Positions 53,820 to 62,480 of a stretch of DNA of 64,000 nucleotides are shown here, piece after piece. Within the stretch, counting starts at the first letter, position 1. Each line of letters opens with the position of its first letter. The stretch spans positions 42,370 to 106,369 of the forward strand of contig DATAEK010000129.1 of assembly GCA_036258055.1 (NCBI GenBank), in the 5' to 3' direction. Source of the stretch: DATAEK01 sp036258055. Lineage in GTDB: Bacteria > Acidobacteriota > Vicinamibacteria > Vicinamibacterales > 2-12-FULL-66-21. The notes below the pieces were generated by a model. That model did no database searches. It saw only the letters and a program-made list of their open reading frames with translations, and had not been told where the DNA came from. The translations under genes were made by a program, and so were the position numbers.

Positions 53820-55487
53820 CTAGATGAGAGGAACTTCTTCGTATTCGCCCCAGACCTCGCGCAGGGCGTCGCACATCTCGCCGACGGTCGCGTACGCCCG
53901 CACGCAATCGAGCAACGGATACATCGTGTTGCCTGTGCTGCGTGCGGTCTCCCGGAGCGAGTCGAGGGCGGCCCGCACGGCGTCGTTGTCACGGGTCTTG
54001 CGCAGGTCGACCAGCCGCGCGAGCTGCTTCTCTGCCGTCGTGTCGTCGATGTACAGGATCGGCATCGGAGGCTCGTCCGCCTGGACAAAATCGTTCACGC
54101 CCACGATCACCTTGTCCCGCTTCTCGACGGCTTGCTGGAAGCGGTAGGAGGCCTCGGCAATCTCACGCTGGGGATAGCCCTGCTCGATCGCCTCGACCAT
54201 GCCGCCCATCCGATCGATGGTGCTGAAGTAATCTCGCGCGCCCTTCTCCATGTCGAGCGTCAGCCGTTCGACGAAGTACGAGCCGCCCAGCGGGTCGACG
54301 ACGTTGGTCACGCCGCTTTCGTAGGCGATGACCTGCTGGGTCCGGAGCGCGAGCGTCGCCGACTCCGCCGTCGGCAGTGCCAGCGCTTCGTCGAGGGAGT
54401 TGGTGTGGAGGGACTGGGTCCCGCCGAGCACGGCGGCGAGCGCCTGAAGCGCCGTCCGCACGACGTTGTTGTAGGGCTGCTGCGCCGTCAACGAAACGCC
54501 GGCCGTCTGGCTGTGGAACCGCAGCTTCCAGGACCGTTCGTCCTTCGCCTGGAACCGCTCGCGCATGACGTCCGCCCAAATCCGGCGCGCCGCGCGGAAT
54601 TTTGCAATCTCTTCGAAGAAATCGCTGTGGGAGTTGAAGAAGAACGAAAGCCGGGGAGTGAAATCGTCCACGTCCAGGCCAGCGTCGACGCCGTATTGGA
54701 CGTACTCGATCCCGTCACGCAGCGTGAACGCCAACTCCTGCAGGGACGTCGACCCTGCCTCACGGATGTGATACCCGCTCACTGACACCGTGTTCCACCG
54801 CGGCACTTCCTTCCCGCAGAACGCGAAGATGTCGGTGATGAGCCGCATCGACTCGCGCGGCGGATAGATGTACTCCTTCTGCGCGATGAACTCTTTGAGG
54901 ATGTCGTTCTGGATCGTACCTGACAGCTGCTTCCAGTCGGCGCCCTGCTTCTCCGCGACGACGAGGTACATCGCGAAGATCATCGGCGCCGGCGAGTTGA
55001 TCGTCATCGACGTCGTGATGTCGGCGAGCGAGATGCCGTCGAAGAGGCGCTCCATGTCAGCCAGTGACACGATACTGACGCCGCACTTCCCCACCTCGCC
55101 GAGCGAGAGCTCGTGGTCCGGGTCCCGTCCCATCAGCGTCGGCAGATCGAACGCGACGCTCAAGCCAGTGCCACCAGCCCTGAGCAGCGTCTTGTAACGT
55201 TCGTTCGTTTCTTCCGGCGTGCCGTACCCTGCGAACTGACGCATCGTCCACAACCGGCCCCGGTAGCCGGACGGATGAATGCCACGGGTGTAGGGGAACT
55301 CACCTGGATTGTTGAGGTCGCGCGAATACTCGAAGTCGGTCAGGTCGTCGGCGGTGTAGAGGCGATCGATCGCGCGGCCCGAAATCGTTGTGAACGGGAT
55401 GCTGCGCTCGGGTGATTTCTCGAGCGTTGGCTCGAGCACCTCACGTTCCCAGCGCTGCTTGGCAGACTCCGCGCTCACGCTTTTCAT
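53820..55487 (-). CDS. Methylmalonyl-CoA mutase catalytic (large) subunit
   Basis: This 555-residue TIM-barrel subunit interconverts L-methylmalonyl-CoA and succinyl-CoA with adenosylcobalamin. It contains YTRGIHPSGYRGRLWTMRQFAGYGTPEETNERY, SVAFDLPTLMGRDPD, ITTSMTINSPAPMIFAMY and QTAGVSLTAQQPYNNVVRTALQALAAVLGGTQSLHTNSLDEALALPT. The C-terminal B12 domain is missing and supplied by the next gene. It belongs to the MCM alpha-chain N-terminal family; an isobutyryl/ethylmalonyl-CoA mutase alternative is less likely from the motifs and from mce/meaB in the same genome. A TATAAT (55496-55501) lies only 8 bp upstream of the start, which hints at a very short or absent leader. Confidence 0.93.
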   Translation of the reverse strand: MKSVSAESAKQRWEREVLEPTLEKSPERSIPFTTISGRAIDRLYTADDLTDFEYSRDLNNPGEFPYTRGIHPSGYRGRLWTMRQFAGYGTPEETNERYKTLLRAGGTGLSVAFDLPTLMGRDPDHELSLGEVGKCGVSIVSLADMERLFDGISLADITTSMTINSPAPMIFAMYLVVAEKQGADWKQLSGTIQNDILKEFIAQKEYIYPPRESMRLITDIFAFCGKEVPRWNTVSVSGYHIREAGSTSLQELAFTLRDGIEYVQYGVDAGLDVDDFTPRLSFFFNSHSDFFEEIAKFRAARRIWADVMRERFQAKDERSWKLRFHSQTAGVSLTAQQPYNNVVRTALQALAAVLGGTQSLHTNSLDEALALPTAESATLALRTQQVIAYESGVTNVVDPLGGSYFVERLTLDMEKGARDYFSTIDRMGGMVEAIEQGYPQREIAEASYRFQQAVEKRDKVIVGVNDFVQADEPPMPILYIDDTTAEKQLARLVDLRKTRDNDAVRAALDSLRETARSTGNTMYPLLDCVRAYATVGEMCDALREVWGEYEEVPLI

Positions 55488-55610
55488 ATCCCCACATTAT
55501 AAGGGGTCCGCTCTCCGCCACCCGGTTCGACCGGCGGGGCGCTCAAATCGAAGGGTCCGGAGGTCACGCTCGGCGACTCGGCGCGAGTCTCATTTCCCGG
55601 TTGTGGCATC

Positions 55611-55651
55611 AAGAAAAAAGGGGCCCCAGGATGCATCGATCCTGGAGCCCC
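55611..55651 (-). terminator. Intrinsic terminator of the collagen-like gene
   Basis: A 13-bp stem (55620-55632 with 55639-55651, one mismatch) with a 6-nt loop is followed on the minus strand by TTTTTTCTT (55611-55619). It lies 28 bp after the stop codon of the collagen-like gene, so this is a strong Rho-independent terminator for the minus strand. Confidence 0.9.
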
Positions 55652-55679
55652 GAGTCGAGTGAACGCGTGATTGAGTCGC

Positions 55680-56717
55680 TTACTGCATCACTGCGCACAT
55701 GACGTGCACGCGTACCTGCACGTTCATCAGCGTCGACGCCGTATTGTTCTTGACCGTCACACGCCAACCATTTCCCGTGGGAGTCGGCGACGAGGACAGG
55801 ACGGTGAGCTGCTGGCCCATGGCAACGAGCTCGTAGCCGCCGCCGAGCGGCACCCGTCCCGCGCTGCACAGGACGTCCTGCGGGGCCAGCGTTACTCCGT
55901 TCGTGGCGTTGAAGGCCGGGTTCGCCACGACGCGCCACTCATATCCGCTGACACCCGAAGGCCCGGCGGGTCCCATGGGACCGGGCAATCCCGGGGCTCC
56001 GGGGGCACCCTGCGGTCCAACCGGACCCGTCGCACCGACCGGCCCTCCTGGTCCCTGCGCGCCAGCAGGCCCCGACGGTCCAACAGGGCCGACAAGCCCC
56101 TGCGGGCCTGGGGCACCAGTCGGTCCTGCCGGACCTGCTGGTCCAACTGCGCCCTGCGCGCCAGGAGTGCCCTGCGGGCCTTCGGGCCCCATGGGACCCG
56201 CCGGTCCTGTCGCCCCTTGCGGTCCGGCAGGTCCGGTGGCGCCGACGGCTCCAGTGTCACCCTTCGGCCCAGCTGGTCCCTGCGGTCCTGCAGGCCCCTG
56301 CGGACCCGTAGCGCCCGGCGTGCTCGTCTGCTGCACGACCACCGGCGCCATCGTCGTGACGTAGAAGACCGCGCGATCCTTCTCGGACGGTCCAGTCACG
56401 ACCGTGAAGAGATACGTGCCGTCAGGCACTGCCGCTGGGAACAGCACCACGAGCTGCGAGTCCGTGACACTGACGACCGTCATCGGCGTGCTCTCGCAAT
56501 AAACGGCCGGCGCGACGGTCCCGAAGTTCTGGCCGCGCAGAATCAGGATCTCCGAGCTGCGATTGATCGCGGCGCTCGAGACGACGACCTGCTTGTTGCC
56601 GGTTCCATTGCCGCTGTTGCCACTGGCATTCGCGTCCTTGTCCGCCTGCACGACGTTGCCGGCGCCGAGGACAATCGCGAACAAAAGTGCAATTACCGTT
56701 CGACTCGACTTCAACAT
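55680..56717 (-). CDS. Secreted collagen-like (Gly-X-Y) repeat protein with IPT/TIG-type domain
   Basis: This 345-residue protein has a signal peptide (about 1-25), an IPT/TIG-like beta domain (about 43-125, SSEILILRGQNFGT ... GTYLFTVVTG) and an uninterrupted run of about 41 Gly-X-Y triplets (135-258, rich in GPAGPQ and GATGP). A C-terminal globular domain (about 259-345) with GYEWRVVANPAF and NVQVRVHVMCAVMQ follows. The Gly-X-Y region should form a trimeric triple helix, with the C-terminal domain as a likely trimeriser. The start at 56717 follows GGGGAGG. A sigma-54-type promoter lies directly upstream. Confidence 0.85.
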   Translation of the reverse strand: MLKSSRTVIALLFAIVLGAGNVVQADKDANASGNSGNGTGNKQVVVSSAAINRSSEILILRGQNFGTVAPAVYCESTPMTVVSVTDSQLVVLFPAAVPDGTYLFTVVTGPSEKDRAVFYVTTMAPVVVQQTSTPGATGPQGPAGPQGPAGPKGDTGAVGATGPAGPQGATGPAGPMGPEGPQGTPGAQGAVGPAGPAGPTGAPGPQGLVGPVGPSGPAGAQGPGGPVGATGPVGPQGAPGAPGLPGPMGPAGPSGVSGYEWRVVANPAFNATNGVTLAPQDVLCSAGRVPLGGGYELVAMGQQLTVLSSSPTPTGNGWRVTVKNNTASTLMNVQVRVHVMCAVMQ

Positions 56718-57163
56718 GGCCTCCCCCTCGCCCATGAATTGAGCAATGGGAGGGCCAGCCCCCGGGGAATCCTCCGGGCGCGCGGTTTAACGCCGCATGC
56801 GTCAGCGAATTGCCGACGGGGCACTCATCGAGTTCGGGAGGACGGTGTCAGCGGAGAGTGGCGCACTATTGAACAACACCGACAAGTTCGCACGAAAACG
56901 GAGCACCCGGGGCTCTCAGGAGCGCTGTGGCGATAGTCTGGAACTGGCTAGACATTTCAGCCGCGCGCCGTCGATTCTGCGACGCGCGCACAACAGCTGC
57001 GATCGTCGCCGTGCTTTCGTGAAGGCCGCAAATCGCGTGCTCGGTAGGACGGTTTCCCGCGCCGTGGCGGCCTTGACTTGGTGCGTATGGTCACAGTAGG
57101 TTGGTCCGCTTGTTTTCCGGCGGCGGTCCACACAGCGCCGCGCACGTCTTCACAGGGAGTCGT
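56718..57163. other. Intergenic region between divergent collagen-like and gdh genes
   Basis: This 446-bp region holds the sigma-54-like promoter (56742-56757) and, on the plus side, the leader of the glutamate dehydrogenase gene with AGGGAG at about 57154-57159. A 100-codon plus-strand ORF (56797-57099) has no recognisable features. I see no RNA gene or riboswitch that I can name. Confidence 0.5.
56742..56757 (-). promoter_or_regulatory. Predicted sigma-54 (-24/-12) promoter
   Basis: The minus-strand sequence TGGCCCTCCCATTGCT fits the sigma-54 consensus TGGCAC-N5-TTGCW with correct GG-GC spacing and one mismatch. The start codon of the collagen-like gene is at 56717, so transcription would begin about 14 bases upstream of it, just leaving room for the GGGGAGG ribosome-binding site. 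An enhancer site for a bacterial enhancer-binding protein was not identified. Confidence 0.55.
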
Positions 57164-58414
57164 ATGGAAGGTGGCGGCAGCATTTTCAACGCGATGCTCC
57201 AGGAGTTCGATGGAGCCGCGCGCCTGCTGGGACTCGATCCCGGCATCTGGAAAATCCTCACGCATCCCAAGCGGCAAATCACGGTCTCCTGCCCGGTGCA
57301 GATGGACAACGGGGAGATCGAGGTCTTCACCGGCTATCGGGTGCAATACAACATCACCCTGGGGCCGGCGAAGGGAGGCATCCGGTACCACCCGGACGTC
57401 ACCCTCGACGAAGTGACGGCGCTCGCCGCGTGGATGACGTGGAAATGCGCGGTCGCGCAGGTGCCGTTCGGCGGCGGCAAGGGCGGCGTGGTCTGCGACC
57501 CGACCCGGATGTCGCGGCGCGAGCTCGAAGCGCTGACTCGCCGGTACGTCGCCGAGATCATCGACGCCATCGGACCCGAGAAGGATGTCCCGGCGCCCGA
57601 CGTGAACACCAACGATCAGATCATGGCGTGGGTGATGGACACCTACAGCATGCATGTCGGGCACACCGCGACGGCGGTCGTCACCGGCAAGCCGATCGAA
57701 ATGGGCGGTTCGCTCGGCCGCCGCGAGGCGACAGGCCGGGGTGTGATGATCGTGACACGCGAATCCGCCAAACACCTCGGGCTGGACATCAAGAACGCAA
57801 CCGTGGCAGTGCAAGGATTCGGCAACGTCGGCTCGGTTTCCGCCGATCTCCTCTCCAAGCTGGGCGCGAAGATCGTCGCGGTCACGGACTGGAAGGGCGG
57901 GGTCTACAACGCCGCCGGACTCGACATCCCCAAGATGATCGACTACGCGAAGCAGCACAGCACGATCGACAACTTCCCCGGCGGGGAACCGATCGACAAC
58001 GACAAGCTCTTCACGCTCGAAGTCGACGTGCTCGTCCCCGCGGCCCTCGAAAACCAAATCACGATGGAGAACGCGCCCGGGATCCGCGCCAAGATCGTTG
58101 CCGAAGGCGCCAACGGGCCGACGACGCCTGACGCCCATCAGCACCTCCACCGACGCGGCATCTTCGTCATCCCCGACATCCTCGCGAACGCGGGCGGCGT
58201 GACCACGTCGTACTTCGAGTGGGTGCAGGATCGCCACGGCTATTTCTGGGCCGAAGACGAGGTGAACACGCGGCTCGAAGCGAAGATGTGCGAGGCCTTC
58301 AAAGCCGTGCTCCAGACCTCGCTGAAATACAAGACCGACATGCGCACCGCCGCCTACATCGTCGCCATCAGCCGCGTCGCGACGGTGACGAAGATGCGCG
58401 GCATGTACGCCTGA
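57164..58414 (+). CDS. Glu/Leu/Phe/Val dehydrogenase (glutamate dehydrogenase, about 416 residues)
   Basis: This is a 416-residue hexameric-type glutamate dehydrogenase. GPAKGGIRYHPDVTLDEVTALAAWMTWKCAVAQVPFGGGKGGV holds the substrate-binding Lys residues, and PAPDVNTNDQIMAWVMDTYS the catalytic Asp. The Rossmann motif GFGNVG (VQGFGNVGSVSADLL) is typical of the NAD(H)/dual cofactor subgroup. The start at 57164 is supported by AGGGAG. It converges on a second, NADP-type glutamate dehydrogenase across a heptamer-repeat block that begins 2 bp after its TGA. Confidence 0.9.
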   Translation: MEGGGSIFNAMLQEFDGAARLLGLDPGIWKILTHPKRQITVSCPVQMDNGEIEVFTGYRVQYNITLGPAKGGIRYHPDVTLDEVTALAAWMTWKCAVAQVPFGGGKGGVVCDPTRMSRRELEALTRRYVAEIIDAIGPEKDVPAPDVNTNDQIMAWVMDTYSMHVGHTATAVVTGKPIEMGGSLGRREATGRGVMIVTRESAKHLGLDIKNATVAVQGFGNVGSVSADLLSKLGAKIVAVTDWKGGVYNAAGLDIPKMIDYAKQHSTIDNFPGGEPIDNDKLFTLEVDVLVPAALENQITMENAPGIRAKIVAEGANGPTTPDAHQHLHRRGIFVIPDILANAGGVTTSYFEWVQDRHGYFWAEDEVNTRLEAKMCEAFKAVLQTSLKYKTDMRTAAYIVAISRVATVTKMRGMYA

Positions 58415-58415
58415 C

Positions 58416-58503
58416 GGAATGGCAAATGGCAAAGAGTAAATGGTAAATGGGATGGTTGAAATGGCGTCCTACCATTTGCCATTTACCCTTTACCATTTGC
58501 CAT
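58416..58503. repeat. AAATGGC-type inverted-repeat element between two gdh genes
   Basis: The left arm (58416-58457) is built on GGAATGGC, AAATGGC, AAAGAGT, AAATGGT and AAATGGG. The right arm (about 58470-58503) is its degenerate reverse complement. The two arms agree over about 35 bp. Both also match the right end of the element at 8045-8176, with the common core ATGGCAAATGGTAAAGG. It fills the gap between convergent stop codons (58412-58414 and 58509-58511). Confidence 0.85.
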
Positions 58504-58508
58504 CGTCG

Positions 58509-59903
58509 TTAGACGAGCCCCTGCTCCAGCATCGAATCGGCAACCTTGACGAAACCGGCGATGTTGGCGCCGTGGACGTAGTTGCCGGGGACGCCGAACT
58601 CCTCGGCGGTGTCGCGGCAGGCGCTGTGGATCGAGCGCATGATGCCGCGCAGGCGCGTGTCCACTTCTTCGCGCGTCCAGGTCAGTCGCGCGCTGTTCTG
58701 AGCCATCTCCAAACCTGACGTGGCGACGCCGCCGGCGTTGGCCGCCTTGCCCGGCGCGTAGAGCACGCCGCCGTCGATCAGGGCGCGCACGGCGTCGAGC
58801 GTACACGGCATGTTCGCCCCTTCGGCGACGACGAAGACGCCGTTGGCGATCAGATTCGCCGCGTCCTGCGCGGTGACTTCGTTCTGCGTGGCGCTGGGAA
58901 ATGCACACTGGGCCCGGTGCATCCAGAGCGGATTGTGTCCGGCGTTGGCGTTGACCGGCGTGTAGACGACGCCCTTGAACCGATCGGCGTGGTCGCGGAT
59001 CCGGCCGCGGCGCACGTTTTTCAGGTCCATCAGGAAGCCCAGCTTCTCGCGATCGAAACCGGCTTCGTCGTAGATGTAGCCGTCGGAGTCCGAGGCAGTC
59101 ACCGGTTTCGCTCCGAGATCGAGCAGTTTCTCGATCGTGTACTGCGCGACGTTGCCACTCCCCGAGACCAGGCACGTCTTGCCTTCGAATGTTTCGTTTC
59201 TGGTAGCGAGCATTTCCGCGGCGAAGTAGACCGCGCCGTAGCCCGTGGCTTCGGGTCGGATGAGTGAGCCGCCCCAGTTGAGCCCCTTGCCCGTCAGCAC
59301 GCCGGTGAACTGGTTGCTGAGCCGCTTGTACTGCCCATAGAGGTAGCCGATTTCACGTCCACCAACGCCGATGTCCCCTGCCGGGACGTCCGTGTCAGCG
59401 CCGATGTGCCGCCACAGCTCGGTCATGAAGCTCTGACAGAACCGCATCACCTCGTTGTCCGATCGCCCCTTGGGGTCGAAGTCGGAGCCGCCCTTTCCAC
59501 CGCCCATTGCCAGCGTGGTCAGCGAGTTCTTGAAGACCTGCTCGAACGCAAGGAACTTGAGGACGCCAAGCGTGACCGACGGATGGAAGCGAAGGCCGCC
59601 CTTGTACGGACCGATCGCGCTGTTCATCTGCACGCGATATCCGCGGTTGATCTGGATCTCGCCGCGATCGTCCTGCCAGGGCACCCGGAACATCACGACG
59701 CGTTCGGGCTCGACGAGCCGCTCGAGGATCCGCGCCTTTCGATACTCAGGTCGTCTGGACACGACCAGGTCGAGGCTCTCGAGCACCTCCTCGACAGCCT
59801 GGTGGAACTCCGGCTCGGCGGGGTTCCTCGAGCGCACCTTCCCGAGGATTTCTGCGACGTACTCCGACGTGGAACCACCCGGGGTCACGCGACTGACATG
59901 CAT
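58509..59903 (-). CDS. gdhA: NADP-type glutamate dehydrogenase
   Basis: This enzyme of about 464 residues belongs to the long (about 450) family I GdhA. It shows GPYKGGLRFHPSVTLGVLKFLAFEQVFKNSLTTLAMGGGKGGSDFDPKGRSDNEVMRFCQSFMTEL, DVPAGDIGVGGREIGYLYG and SGSGNVAQYTIEKL. SGSGNVA replaces the GxGNxG of the NAD form and suits NADP. Two adjacent ATGs exist (59901-59906). The second (59903) has better spacing from GAGGAGG. It should assimilate ammonia, whereas the convergent paralogue is likelier catabolic; this division is inferred. Confidence 0.92.
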   Translation of the reverse strand: MHVSRVTPGGSTSEYVAEILGKVRSRNPAEPEFHQAVEEVLESLDLVVSRRPEYRKARILERLVEPERVVMFRVPWQDDRGEIQINRGYRVQMNSAIGPYKGGLRFHPSVTLGVLKFLAFEQVFKNSLTTLAMGGGKGGSDFDPKGRSDNEVMRFCQSFMTELWRHIGADTDVPAGDIGVGGREIGYLYGQYKRLSNQFTGVLTGKGLNWGGSLIRPEATGYGAVYFAAEMLATRNETFEGKTCLVSGSGNVAQYTIEKLLDLGAKPVTASDSDGYIYDEAGFDREKLGFLMDLKNVRRGRIRDHADRFKGVVYTPVNANAGHNPLWMHRAQCAFPSATQNEVTAQDAANLIANGVFVVAEGANMPCTLDAVRALIDGGVLYAPGKAANAGGVATSGLEMAQNSARLTWTREEVDTRLRGIMRSIHSACRDTAEEFGVPGNYVHGANIAGFVKVADSMLEQGLV

Positions 59904-59996
59904 CATGCCTCCTCGCCGAAAAATGAGCGGAGCGACCGACCGAGACGACGACACGCCGAAGGGCAGGGTGTTATATCAGACTGAAAAGAACGAACG

Positions 59997-60034
59997 CAAA
60001 AAAAGGCCCGGCTGCGCGCGGCAGGCCGGGCCTT
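59997..60034 (-). terminator. Intrinsic terminator of the VWFA gene
   Basis: AAGGCCCGGC (60003-60012) pairs with GCCGGGCCTT (60025-60034) across a 12-nt loop. On the minus strand the stem is followed by seven T residues. It begins about 30 bp after the stop of the VWFA gene. This is a strong Rho-independent terminator in the minus direction. Confidence 0.9.
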
Positions 60035-60065
60035 GCTCCAAGTGGCTCGTCGAGCGGTCAAGGCA

Positions 60066-62294
60066 CTAGCGGCTGACCTTGAACGCGACAAGCTCCTGCG
60101 CGGTGCCCGACGGCGTCTTACCCGTGAACTCGATCAGGTAGTCGCCAGCACCGAGCGTGCCGAGAGGCATTTCGACCTCCGCGACGCCCGGCGACGGTGT
60201 CTGGATCGGCAGGTCGGACATCGATTGTCCCGCGCGATTGAGCAGGCGCGCGGTGATCGTCGGCGCCGTCCCACCCGGCGCGTACCCCTCGATACGGATG
60301 AATATACGCTCGGCGCGGCTGAACGTCCGCTCGGCGGTCGGCGGCATGTTCGGGTTGGACTTGATCGCCTGGATCTCGCGCACCGTCCGGGCGCGATACA
60401 CGCGCGGGGTGCTGAAGGACGCTTCGACCTTCGTGAAATCCGGCACAGTCAGATCGCGCGTGGTCGAGTCCATCACCTGCCCTCGACTGTTCTCGACCAC
60501 GATCCGCAGTTGCAGCTGTCCCGGCGGGGCATCGAACGTCGTGCTCGCGCCGGCTGGTGTGGCGGCACCTGGCGGCTTGGCCGCCGTCGATGACGGCGAG
60601 GCGGTTGACGGCGTCGTCGCGCCTCCTGACGACCCGGCGGCAGAAGATGACGTCGCGGCCGCGGCTGTCGCCGACGCGTCCGTGCCTTCCTCCGGCACCC
60701 GTCCGCGGAAGAGCGGCCGACCGTCGAGCGAGGTGGCAGTCAACGCGACGCGCGCGGGAACATCGGCATCGCTGCGGCGATCCAGTTGCGCGTCGGGCGG
60801 TGTGGGCTCCCAGGTGAAGGTGATGTGCGACTTTCCACCGTCGGCACGCGCGGTGCCAACCCAGAAGCGGGCAGGACGACCGCGTGACGGTTCGACAATC
60901 GAGTTGAGCGCGGCCGTCACCGCCGAAGGCGCATCCGGCTTGGGCGGCGCTGTCGCGCGCGCGACGTCTTCGGTCGTGTAGGCCCAATACCCTTTTCGGG
61001 CGCGCACGTCGACGCCTTTGCGTGTCACTCGAACCTTGATCTCGTGGAACTTGCCGTCAGTCGGCGCCTGCGTCGAGCTGTAGCCGATGAGATAGTAGCC
61101 GCTGGCGTCGCGGATGATCTGCTTCATCCCGCCGGCGAGGTCGTTGCGGTTCACGATCGCGCGTCCATCGGTGTTGTCGGCCAGCACCCGCAAAGTGTCC
61201 AGCGATGCCTGCAGCCCCTTCTGATCGGACTGCAAGCCGACGCCCTCGTTGATGCCGTACTCGAAGACGGCCAGCCCGCGGGGGTCCACTGCGTAAATCG
61301 AGGTGTTCTGACGATTGGCGGTGTCGAAGACCTCGCGCATGTCGCTCAGGAGCGACGCCGAGTTGAAGAACTCTGTCGTGTCGCTGTTCTGGATGTTGGG
61401 GTTACGCCGAGCCGAGTTGCCGAGCCCGGGCATCGCGGCCACGGGATCGTTCAACTGCGGCGGGAGCGTCGCGGTGAAGCCTTCGCTGACGAAGATGATC
61501 GACTTCCGCCCCTCACGCAGGCCGCCAAGCTTGACCGCCGCGCCCTTGAGCGCTCCCATCGTCACGTCGTTGCGGATGCGCTCGACGGTCGCCGCCGGGT
61601 AGTAGGCGTACTGCTCTTCGAACTGGTTGCGCGGTTCGTAGTTGAACTTCCGTCCCTCGAATTTCTCGATCGCGGAGACGAGGCTGGCGCGATTCCGCGA
61701 GAAGCGCAGATCCGTCACCGGCGTCAGCGGATACATCAGCGCGACCATGTCCGCCGGCGCGAGCTGATTCTGGATGAAATCGATGAGCGGCTTGCGGACG
61801 ACCATGTCGTTGCCGCGGCGCACGTGGTAGTCGTCGAGCAGGATCACGAAGAGCCGCACGTCGGGCCGGGCGGCCTCGCGCTCTTCATCAGTGTCGCTGC
61901 GGATCTCGCGCGGCGCTTCGGCGTCAACCTGCGACGTCGGATCGATCTTGATGACGGAGAACGATTCGATTTTCTGCGGCTTTCCATCCTCCGCCACGGT
62001 GAACTCGTCCGGTTTCATGTCGAGGACCGGACTCCCCTGCTTGTCGGAGACAATCACGTCCACACGCACGAAATTGATCGAGCTGCGGATCGGCTGCTGC
62101 GCGCGCTCGGGCTGCGGTTGCTGCTGCGCTGGTTGCTGCGCGGGCGCCTGCTGGGACGGCGGCTGCTGCGCTGGAGGCTGCTGCGACGGTTGACTGGCTG
62201 GTGGCTGCGGCGGCGGCGTTTGCCGCGCAGCGGGCGCGGCCGCGCACAGAACGATCGCCAGAACGCCGGCGCCGAACGAGGTGGGAATCTTCAT
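60066..62294 (-). CDS. Secreted VWFA-domain protein (acidobacterial type)
   Basis: This 742-residue protein has a signal peptide (about 1-24), a Pro/Gln-rich linker (about 25-70) and the VWFA-related Acidobacterial domain (about 75-400). The domain contains FVRVDVIVSDKQGSPVLDMKPDEFTVAEDGKPQKIESF, then LFVILLDDYHVRRGNDMVV in place of a classic MIDAS DxSxS, and FVSEGFTATLP. A C-terminal beta-rich region follows (about 450-742) with an Ala/Ser/Thr/Pro-rich linker of about 60 residues (about 530-590). The family is numerous in Acidobacteriota and its role is unknown. It is divergent from the acyl-CoA dehydrogenase gene. Confidence 0.88.
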   Translation of the reverse strand: MKIPTSFGAGVLAIVLCAAAPAARQTPPPQPPASQPSQQPPAQQPPSQQAPAQQPAQQQPQPERAQQPIRSSINFVRVDVIVSDKQGSPVLDMKPDEFTVAEDGKPQKIESFSVIKIDPTSQVDAEAPREIRSDTDEEREAARPDVRLFVILLDDYHVRRGNDMVVRKPLIDFIQNQLAPADMVALMYPLTPVTDLRFSRNRASLVSAIEKFEGRKFNYEPRNQFEEQYAYYPAATVERIRNDVTMGALKGAAVKLGGLREGRKSIIFVSEGFTATLPPQLNDPVAAMPGLGNSARRNPNIQNSDTTEFFNSASLLSDMREVFDTANRQNTSIYAVDPRGLAVFEYGINEGVGLQSDQKGLQASLDTLRVLADNTDGRAIVNRNDLAGGMKQIIRDASGYYLIGYSSTQAPTDGKFHEIKVRVTRKGVDVRARKGYWAYTTEDVARATAPPKPDAPSAVTAALNSIVEPSRGRPARFWVGTARADGGKSHITFTWEPTPPDAQLDRRSDADVPARVALTATSLDGRPLFRGRVPEEGTDASATAAAATSSSAAGSSGGATTPSTASPSSTAAKPPGAATPAGASTTFDAPPGQLQLRIVVENSRGQVMDSTTRDLTVPDFTKVEASFSTPRVYRARTVREIQAIKSNPNMPPTAERTFSRAERIFIRIEGYAPGGTAPTITARLLNRAGQSMSDLPIQTPSPGVAEVEMPLGTLGAGDYLIEFTGKTPSGTAQELVAFKVSR

Positions 62295-62480
62295 ATGTGT
62301 TCAGACGGCCGCGGTGTGCCGCCGGCTGCGCGGCCTGCAGGATTGGAAGACGGGACCGGAGCAAGAACCCGGTCGGTGTCAGCCGCGTTTTCACTCGCCG
62401 TTCGGAGACCCGAACACGCTGAGGCAATGATAGCATTGACTGTTCTGCCCGTTGCCAGTCTCTCAGGAGGTCACCACCCC

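Noticed and set aside
55488..55520. Cobalamin riboswitch upstream of methylmalonyl-CoA mutase
   Set aside because: The leader appears to be at most a few bases long and no B12-box-like sequence was seen.
55680..56364. Plus-strand Gly/Pro-rich ORF (55903-56364) opposite the collagen-like gene
   Set aside because: Complement of GGNCCN-type codons also yields Gly/Pro; the minus strand has signal peptide, RBS, promoter and terminator.
61044..62480. N-terminal extension of the last acyl-CoA dehydrogenase ORF
   Set aside because: It is antisense to the VWFA gene; the strong AGGAGG and family alignment place the start at 62481.
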